In this document: positions 33,277-37,480 of the stretch, one piece after another
Position numbering within the stretch: position 1 is the stretch's first letter
Layout of the letters: the number at the start of each line of letters is the position of its first letter
Origin: Streptomyces albospinus
GTDB lineage: Bacteria > Actinomycetota > Actinomycetes > Streptomycetales > Streptomycetaceae
Reading direction: 5' to 3'
NCBI RefSeq assembly: GCF_014648695.1
Contig: NZ_BMRP01000062.1
Coordinates: 1 to 37,480, forward strand
Length of the DNA stretch: 37,480 nt
Made by a program: the position numbers and the translations under genes
Notes under the pieces: generated by a model
The model's input: the letters and a program-made list of their open reading frames with translations, nothing else
Databases searched by the model: none
What the model was told of the DNA's origin: nothing

Positions 33277-33711
33277 ATGTTCTTCGGTATGAGCACCGCC
33301 GATCTGCTCGTCATCGGAGTGATCGGGGTGCTGCTCTTCGGCCCGGACAAACTGCCGGAGTTCATCCGGAACGTCACCGGGTTCCTGCGCAAGGTACGGG
33401 AGTTCTCGGACAGCGCGAAAGAGGATGTGCGCAACGAACTCGGCCCGGAATTCAAGGACTTCGAGTTCGAGGACCTGCACCCCAAGAACTTCGTCCGCAA
33501 GCGGCTGCTCCAGGGCGACGACCTCGGGCTCGGGGAGCTCAGGGACGCTCTCGACCTGCGGCGGGAGGTGGACTTCCGGGAGGAGCCGGGCGCGGCGGAG
33601 CGCGGCGCACGCGATTTCGGTGCCGCCCCGACCCGGGTGGATCTCCGGAAGGGGGACGGCGCGGACGCGCCCCCCGGGGACCGTCCGCCCTTCGACGCCG
33701 ACGCGACCTGA
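33277..33711 (+). CDS. TatB-family Sec-independent translocase paralogue
   Basis: 144 residues. ATG 33277 has GGGAG about 8 bases upstream. An N-terminal membrane helix ('ADLLVIGVIGVLLFGPDKLPEFI') with the TatA/B hinge 'FGPDKLP' is followed by an amphipathic helix ('NVTGFLRKVREFSDSAKEDVRNELG') and 'PEFKDFEFEDLHPKNFVRKRLL', a segment I recall from actinobacterial TatB. A Gly/Asp/Arg-rich tail ends the protein. TatB helps TatC recognise twin-arginine signal peptides. No tatA or tatC is nearby, so this is probably an extra copy beside a main tatB elsewhere. It is divergent from terD, sharing a 175-base intergenic region in which TTGGTT-N18-TAAAAT (33167-33196) is a candidate rightward promoter. 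Confidence 0.83.
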   Translation: MFFGMSTADLLVIGVIGVLLFGPDKLPEFIRNVTGFLRKVREFSDSAKEDVRNELGPEFKDFEFEDLHPKNFVRKRLLQGDDLGLGELRDALDLRREVDFREEPGAAERGARDFGAAPTRVDLRKGDGADAPPGDRPPFDADAT

Positions 33712-33745
33712 CGGCCGCCGGTACGGGGCGGCGCCGGTAGGGGTG

Positions 33746-33762
33746 CGGCGCCTCAGGCGCCG
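33746..33762. terminator. tatB/arsR convergent hairpin over the arsR stop codon
   Basis: CGGCGCC, TCA, GGCGCCG: a 7-bp GC hairpin whose 3-base loop is the arsR stop codon read on the minus strand. It lies 34 bases after the tatB-like stop. Confidence 0.5.
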
Positions 33763-34130
33763 ATGTGCCGCAGACGGGCCGGCGGCTCGTGGCCGGGGCG
33801 GGCGGCCAGCTGCCTGAACAGGAGCCGGACCACCGCCACCACATCGGGGTTGTCGACGAGGTAGACCACCCGCCGGCCCTCGCGGCGCGAGCGCACCAGG
33901 CCGGCCAGCTTCAGCTTGGACAGATGCTGGCTCACCGCCGGCAGTGCGCCGCCGACCCGCTCGGCGAGCCCGCTGACGTCGCTCTCGCCCTGTGCCAGTG
34001 CCCAGACGATGTGCAGGCGCGGGGGAGAGGCCAGCAGCCCGAACATCGCCGCCGCCTCGGCCAGCACCTCGGCGGACGGATCGGCCGTGGCGTCCGCACC
34101 CTCGCCCGCGCGTCCGACGCTCTTCACCAC
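33753..34130 (-). CDS. ArsR-family winged-helix repressor without cysteines
   Basis: 125 residues. GTG at 34128-34130 has GGGGAG 7 bases upstream. The fold is a dimeric ArsR/SmtB winged helix: 'FGLLASPPRLHIVWALAQGESDVSGLAERVGGALPAVSQHLSKLKLAGLVRSRREGRRVVYLV' type sequence at about 28-92. There is no cysteine at all, so the classical ELCVCDL arsenic/cadmium site is absent. The alpha-5 region ('DVVAVVRLLFRQLAARPGHEPPARLRH') lacks the usual paired His/Asp ligands, although a few His lie near the C-terminus. No transporter gene is adjacent. The ligand is unknown; it may sense something other than metal. Confidence 0.9.
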   Translation of the reverse strand: MVKSVGRAGEGADATADPSAEVLAEAAAMFGLLASPPRLHIVWALAQGESDVSGLAERVGGALPAVSQHLSKLKLAGLVRSRREGRRVVYLVDNPDVVAVVRLLFRQLAARPGHEPPARLRHIGA

Positions 34131-34166
34131 TGCGGCTCTCCCCGTGTCTTCGCCCCCGGAGCGCCC

Positions 34167-34172
34167 AGTCTA
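34167..34172 (-). promoter_or_regulatory. arsR -10 box
   Basis: TAGACT on the minus strand (34172-34167) is a close -10 match, 36 bases before the GTG start. No TTGAC-like -35 is visible at the right distance. Confidence 0.5.
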
Positions 34173-34274
34173 GGCGCCGCGCCGTGCGGCCTCCCGGCCG
34201 CGGTCGGACATCCGCCCCCAGAGCGGACCAAAGGGGTCATCAACTGATGCAACGTCAGATAGTGCCGCTCCGCC

Positions 34275-34312
34275 GCGGCCGGTGGGACGAGGCTGCCCGT
34301 CCCACCGGCCGC
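34275..34312 (-). terminator. LCP operon terminator
   Basis: A 15-bp perfect inverted repeat, GCGGCCGGTGGGACG and its complement, encloses an 8-base loop. It begins 10 bases after the LCP stop codon (minus strand). It separates the LCP operon from the arsR promoter. Confidence 0.85.
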
Positions 34313-34322
34313 AGCGGATGCG

Positions 34323-35996
34323 TCAGTTGACGCAGGGGATGCCGCCCTCCTTGACGGATTCGCCCGCGAAGGCGTTCGACGGGACCGGGGACGGTGCACC
34401 GCCCGCGTCCTTGCTGTCGCCGGAGCTCCCGGAGCCCCCGGAGCCCCCGGAGGAGCTGTCCGAGCCGGTCGAGGGCGGTCCGGTGTAGTCCTTGCCGAGG
34501 ACGACATGGACGTGTCCGGCGGGGACGGCCGACGAGGAGACGGCCGAGCCCGTGCCCAGCTTCGAGGCGATCTGCTGGCCGGCCTCCTGGGCGCCCGCGC
34601 CGTAGACCACGGCGGTCTTCTGCCGGGGGGCGAAGTTGATCGCCTTGCCCGCCGTGTAGCCCATGTCGGTCAGCGCCTTGAGCTCGTCGGCCGCGCCGCC
34701 CGTCTTGCCGGAACCGTTGAGGACGTCGACGGTGCCCGGCGCGGCCTTCGCGGACGGGGACGGCTTGGCGCCGTCCGAGCCGCCCGAGGACCCGGACTTG
34801 CCGCCGATCATCGACTGCACGATGGACTGGATCTTCGGGACGTCGACGAGGTTCACGGACTCGCGGTTGCGGGTGCCGAAGCCGGCGATCGGCAGGGTGT
34901 GGAACTCGACGTTCCCACCCGTGAGGTTGGTGGCCTGCTGCGCGAAGTCCAGGACGTCGAATTTGCTGTCGATGACCAGGTCCTTCTTCACCACGTCGAA
35001 CAGCCCCTGGAGCTTGCCCAGGTCGCCGAACACCCCCTCGCTCTTCAGCTTGTGGGTGACCGACGAGATGAACGCCTGCTGGCGGTGGGTGCGGTCCAGG
35101 TCACCGCCGTCGAGGCCGTGCCGCTGCCGCACGAACGCGAGCGCCTGCTTGGGGTTGAGCTGCTGGTGGCCCGCGCCGAAGTCGGCACCGGAGTACCGGT
35201 CCTTGACCGGGTGCTTCAGGCACACCTCAATCGGCTGGAGCACCTTGGCGATGTCGTAGAAGCCCAGCAGATTGACCTCGGCGAAGTGGTCGATCGGCAC
35301 CTGGAGGAAGTTCTGGACGGTCGCCAGCGTCGCCTCCCGGCCGGCCTCCCGGCTCTTGCCCTCCAGGTCGGCGCCCTTGAGGCCCTGGGCGGACAGCTTG
35401 TCGTGGGCGACCGTGTAGGCGTTGCCGTACGCCTCCTTGATCTTGAAGTGCCCCTGGGAGCTGCCGTCGCCGTTGAACGTCTGCACATAGTCGTCACGCG
35501 GTACGGAGAACGCGGTGACCTTCCCGCCGTCCGCGGGAATGTGCATCAGGATCAGGGTGTTGGTGTTGTAGTAGCCGATGTCGCTGGATCCGGCGTGCAG
35601 CTGGTCCTTGACGAACTCCCGCGGCAGGTCGTTGCCGTTCATGTCCTTGCGCGAATCGAGGCCGATCAGCAGCAGGTTGACGGAGTTGTCCAGGTGCTTC
35701 GGGGCGTTCTTGCCGCCGATGGCGTTGAGCGCGTCGGAGGTGTTCAGTCCGCTGCTCACCCAGTTGTATGCCGCCCATGACACCCCGCTCGCCAGCAGGA
35801 TGAGCGCCGACGACAGCGCGAGCGCGGTCCGTCCCACGACCACGAGTGGCGAGCGCCGGGGTCCGCCGCGCGCCGCACCGCCGGCCGCCTGGCGCCGGGC
35901 GGCCCGTCCGCCCGTTCCGTCGTGTTCCTCGGGCTCCGGCCCGTAGGGGCTCGACCCGTACGGACTCCGCCCGTACGGATTCTGCTCGTCACGCAC
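34323..35996 (-). CDS. LCP (LytR-CpsA-Psr) wall-polymer ligase with LytR_C domain
   Basis: 557 residues. GTG at 35994-35996, with AGGAGG 7 bases upstream, lies inside the end of the preceding gene (8-base overlap). A Tyr-Gly-Pro-Ser repeat head and Arg-rich stretch precede one membrane anchor ('ALALSSALILLASGVSWAAYNWV', about 58-80). The LCP catalytic domain follows: 'NLLLIGLDSRKD', 'NTNTLILMHIPADGGKVTAFSVPRDDYV', 'LLGFYDIAKVLQPIEVCLKHPVKD', 'QALAFVRQRHGLDGGDLDRTHRQQAFI' with the conserved arginines. The usual Asp of the RxDT motif reads Asn (NTNT). The C-terminal LytR_C domain ('TVDVLNGSGKTGGAADELKALTDMGY') and a Ser/Gly tail complete it. LCP enzymes transfer teichoic-acid-like or other glycopolymers from lipid carriers to peptidoglycan outside the membrane. 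Confidence 0.93.
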   Translation of the reverse strand: MRDEQNPYGRSPYGSSPYGPEPEEHDGTGGRAARRQAAGGAARGGPRRSPLVVVGRTALALSSALILLASGVSWAAYNWVSSGLNTSDALNAIGGKNAPKHLDNSVNLLLIGLDSRKDMNGNDLPREFVKDQLHAGSSDIGYYNTNTLILMHIPADGGKVTAFSVPRDDYVQTFNGDGSSQGHFKIKEAYGNAYTVAHDKLSAQGLKGADLEGKSREAGREATLATVQNFLQVPIDHFAEVNLLGFYDIAKVLQPIEVCLKHPVKDRYSGADFGAGHQQLNPKQALAFVRQRHGLDGGDLDRTHRQQAFISSVTHKLKSEGVFGDLGKLQGLFDVVKKDLVIDSKFDVLDFAQQATNLTGGNVEFHTLPIAGFGTRNRESVNLVDVPKIQSIVQSMIGGKSGSSGGSDGAKPSPSAKAAPGTVDVLNGSGKTGGAADELKALTDMGYTAGKAINFAPRQKTAVVYGAGAQEAGQQIASKLGTGSAVSSSAVPAGHVHVVLGKDYTGPPSTGSDSSSGGSGGSGSSGDSKDAGGAPSPVPSNAFAGESVKEGGIPCVN

Positions 35997-36570
35997 CGCT
36001 GTTCCTCCTGCTCCCGTTCCGCCCGCTCTGCCGCCTGGTCCGGACGAGCCGCGTCACCAGCACGACGATCAGCACGGCCTCCGCCGCCGCCATGGCGGGG
36101 AAACCGTCCACGGCCCAGCGCACCGCCGCGGTCGTCAGTCCCTTGCCCTGCGCGGTGGTGGTCCCCGCGACCTCCTCGCAGGCCACGGTGATCACCGCCA
36201 CCACCAGCGGGGGAGCGGATATCAGCCACCAGGCGCCCGCACGGCTGCACGCCTTCGCCGCCAGGGCGGCCCCGAGCGCCGCCCCGACCGCGAACACCCA
36301 TCCCGGCCGCGAGCTGATCGCCGTGTCGGCCAGTGCGCCCACGACCGCCAGGCCCAGCGCCACCAGCGCCGCTCTGCCCCCGCGGCCCTTTCTGGCCGCT
36401 CTGCCCGCACGTGCCGAACGGGCGCCGTCCTGGCCGGAGTACCGGCCGTCGTCCGGTCCCGGGCGCTGCGTGCCCCGGCGTCGTGGGCCCGGGACCTGGC
36501 GTGAGGCCCGTCCCGGGTCTCGCGCCAGGTCGTCGTACCCGTTAGGGGTCTCGGTGCGCTGACCTGTCAT
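35989..36570 (-). CDS. Four-helix membrane protein (DUF6542-like), LCP partner
   Basis: 193 residues from ATG 36568-36570, preferred because GAGGG lies 6 bases upstream; ATG 36574-36576 has the same motif only 1 base away. The first ~70 residues are a polar, Arg/Gly/Asp-rich cytoplasmic head ('GRYSGQDGARSARAGRAARKGRGG'). Four membrane segments follow: 'AALVALGLAVVGALADTAI', 'GWVFAVGAALGAALAAKA', 'WWLISAPPLVVAVITVAC' and 'AAEAVLIVVLVTRLV', with a basic tail. This resembles the small actinobacterial family I recall as DUF6542. It overlaps the LCP gene start by 8 bases, so the two are co-translated; the function is unknown but likely envelope related. Confidence 0.78.
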   Translation of the reverse strand: MTGQRTETPNGYDDLARDPGRASRQVPGPRRRGTQRPGPDDGRYSGQDGARSARAGRAARKGRGGRAALVALGLAVVGALADTAISSRPGWVFAVGAALGAALAAKACSRAGAWWLISAPPLVVAVITVACEEVAGTTTAQGKGLTTAAVRWAVDGFPAMAAAEAVLIVVLVTRLVRTRRQSGRNGSRRNSGA

Positions 36571-36588
36571 TCGCATCCCTCATACGGC

Positions 36589-36606
36589 CGACCGACGAGT
36601 CGGTCG
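36589..36606. promoter_or_regulatory. Perfect 8-2-8 inverted repeat upstream of the DUF6542-LCP operon
   Basis: CGACCGAC-GA-GTCGGTCG, 18 bp, ends 19 bases before the chosen start codon. Size, symmetry and position resemble a TetR-type operator, or it could form an mRNA hairpin just before the ribosome binding site. No TetR gene is in the window. Confidence 0.4.
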
Positions 36607-36696
36607 CGTGTGCCTCCTGCCCGGTGGCAGAAGCTTGGCGATTCCGGCGGGAAAGACGCTGGACGCGCCGGGCCGGTTGCTGTTTTGACTGCTTAA

Positions 36697-36708
36697 TTGC
36701 GCAATCTA
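36697..36708 (-). promoter_or_regulatory. Third TTGCGCAA palindrome with overlapping -10-like TAGATT
   Basis: TTGCGCAA at 36697-36704. On the minus strand TAGATT (36708-36703) overlaps it and fits TAGRVT; the -35 at 18 bases (TTTCAG) is weak. The plus-strand flank, five bases after TTGCGCAAT, reads AAGTGTG, matching AAGTATG at the same place next to the terD-fusion operator. The GGAACC/CGTTG boxes of the terD promoters are absent here. Distance to the DUF6542 start is about 126 bases. Confidence 0.5.
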
Positions 36709-36864
36709 GCAAGTGTGGAGTCCGGCCTGAAAAAGGTACCTGACCACGAGCCGCCCGCCTCCGGCGCCCGACGGTCGACCGCTCCGACCAGCGGAGAGGG
36801 CGGTGCCGGGCCCCGGTGGGAACCGGGCGTACGGACCGGGTGAGCGGCGCCGGGCAGGGCCCAT
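36706..36864 (-). CDS. Possible 52-residue small protein
   Basis: ATG at 36862-36864 has a perfect GGAGGAGG ribosome binding site 6 bases upstream, and the frame runs 52 codons to TAG at 36706-36708. The product is Pro/Gly/Arg/Ser-rich ('SPGPYARFPPGPGTALSAG') with one hydrophobic patch ('GGRLVVRYLFQAGL') and a C-terminal Cys. The composition is what random GC-rich DNA gives, so only the ribosome binding site supports it. It would be the second gene after the winged-helix regulator (70-base gap). Confidence 0.25.
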   Translation of the reverse strand: MGPARRRSPGPYARFPPGPGTALSAGRSGRPSGAGGGRLVVRYLFQAGLHTC

Positions 36865-36934
36865 ACCGCACCTCCTCCCGTCCCGCAGTGTGTCCGGTGT
36901 ACCCGGTGAACCTGTGAGGACGGTCCTGGGCGGG

Positions 36935-37306
36935 TCAAGAAACCCGCGCAGGATCGTAGAGATACCCGACCTGGCGGACGGTGGCAATGGCCGCGCGGTA
37001 TGCCGGGCCGAGCTTTCGCCGCAGACGGGCGATATGTACGTCTACGGTCCGAATGTCGCCGATGGCGGGTTGTCGCCACACCTGGACCATCAGCTGCCGG
37101 CGGCTGTGCACCTGCCGCGGATGCGCGGTCAGGTGCGCCAGCAGCTCGAACTCCAGATACGTCAGCTTGAGGGGCCGCCCGTCGATCGCGGCGGTCCGCA
37201 GGTCGCGGTCGACCGTCAGACCGCCCCGGGTCCCGGGTGCGGCAGGGGGCCGGGGCAGGGGGCAGAGGGTGCGGAGTGCGATGGCCCTGGGGTAGCGCAC
37301 GGGCAT
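36935..37306 (-). CDS. Stand-alone OmpR-type winged-helix DNA-binding protein
   Basis: 123 residues; ATG at 37304-37306, with GAGGAG 7 bases upstream. It contains only the Trans_reg_C effector domain: 'LTVDRDLRTAAIDGRPLKLTYLEFELLAHLTAHPRQVHSRRQLMVQVW', then the recognition helix 'RTVDVHIARLRRKLG' and the wing 'AIATVRQVGYLYD'. No receiver domain precedes it: the ~25-residue head is Pro/Arg-rich, so activity cannot be controlled by phosphorylation in the usual way. Truncated OmpR-like regulators of this size are common in Streptomyces. A kinase is not adjacent. Its target is unknown; the TTGCGCAA sites nearby are one possibility with no direct support. Confidence 0.88.
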   Translation of the reverse strand: MPVRYPRAIALRTLCPLPRPPAAPGTRGGLTVDRDLRTAAIDGRPLKLTYLEFELLAHLTAHPRQVHSRRQLMVQVWRQPAIGDIRTVDVHIARLRRKLGPAYRAAIATVRQVGYLYDPARVS

Positions 37307-37345
37307 GGGTCTGCTCCTCGGGTTGGCGGCTGCGGCGGTACACGC

Positions 37346-37480
37346 TCACTGCGCGAGCGCGACCTGAACGATCTTGATGACGACCAGGACCATCGCGATG
37401 AGCAGATACGTCCGCAGGGCACCCATGCCGATCTTGCGGGTGGTGGACATGGTGGGCTTGGCGAGCGTGTCCAGGGGCGG
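37346..37480 (-). CDS. Tiny single-pass membrane protein, open at the window edge
   Basis: The minus-strand frame is open from the window end to TGA 37348-37346. The last 34 codons, from an internal ATG at 37448-37450, read 'MSTTRKIGMGALRTYLL' followed by 'IAMVLVVIKIVQVALAQ': a basic head and one membrane helix, a common form of small actinobacterial membrane protein. The ten codons before this ATG ('PPLDTLAKPT') may be part of the protein or upstream DNA; no ribosome binding site is visible within the window, so I leave the 5' end open. It lies 39 bases upstream of the winged-helix gene on the same strand. Confidence 0.55.
   Translation of the reverse strand, partial: PPLDTLAKPTMSTTRKIGMGALRTYLLIAMVLVVIKIVQVALAQ

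Larger units (their letters stand above)
36571..36934. other. Non-coding or weakly coding spacer of 364 bases
   Basis: Between the DUF6542-like start and the winged-helix gene's stop. It holds, from right to left in the minus direction, a possible 52-codon ORF, a TTGCGCAA palindrome overlapping a TAGATT -10-like box, an AT-richer stretch (36680-36715), and an 18-bp inverted repeat close to the DUF6542 start. These read as the promoter region of the DUF6542-LCP operon. Nothing else is recognisable. Confidence 0.6.

Overview
This is high-GC actinobacterial chromosome, almost certainly from a Streptomyces or a close relative. The evidence is third-position G/C saturation in every gene, frequent GTG starts, ATGA and GTGA stop/start overlaps, and a gene order that matches the conserved osaC-osaA-osaB-ftsK-rodZ-rimO-pgsA-cinA-clgR-dps block of Streptomyces chromosomes. 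No tools were used, so every family assignment rests on motifs I can read and on recalled family knowledge.

Layout. 1-1022: the 3' end of a 5S rRNA with its terminator, a DegT-type aminotransferase relative that lacks the catalytic-lysine core, and tRNA-Thr(GGT) with a terminator. 1085-10424: the osmoadaptation cluster. osaC (SpoIIE-type phosphatase with kinase, PAS and GAF domains) is divergent from osaA, a giant nested-HAMP hybrid kinase carrying ten 92-residue repeats in perfect register; osaB (response regulator with no output domain) follows. 10536-18349: core genes ftsK, a RodZ-like protein, rimO, pgsA, cinA, clgR and a Dps. 18477-28587: a small membrane protein, an SDR oxidoreductase, the repair pair nei2 and lhr (minus strand), an AraC regulator with the AzlCD exporter, and a cyclase-fold protein. 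28807-30296: a TnpB-only IS200/IS605-type element with an intact RuvC triad and a recognisable right end, followed by the 3' remnant of a gene. 30407-37480: an envelope and stress region with two terD genes flanking a lytic transglycosylase, a TatB paralogue, an ArsR regulator, an LCP ligase with its DUF6542-like partner, a stand-alone winged-helix regulator and a tiny membrane protein.

Working together. OsaA/B/C is a phosphorelay plus anti-sigma/phosphatase system for osmotic stress. ClgR, whose C-terminus ends in Ala-Ala, controls Clp/Lon proteolysis. The most interesting unlabelled signal is regulatory. Both terD genes share the promoter layout TTGCGCAA, 4-5 bp, GGAACC, 16-17 bp, CGTTG. 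The distance from palindrome to -10 is exactly 27 bp in both, which looks like an ECF-sigma promoter with an abutting upstream operator. A third copy of the same palindrome, again followed by AARTRT, lies upstream of the DUF6542-LCP operon. This suggests a small envelope-stress regulon joining TerD, peptidoglycan-cleaving and wall-polymer-ligating functions. A second theme is leaderless transcription: five genes have a TANNNT -10 box 6-7 bp before the start codon.
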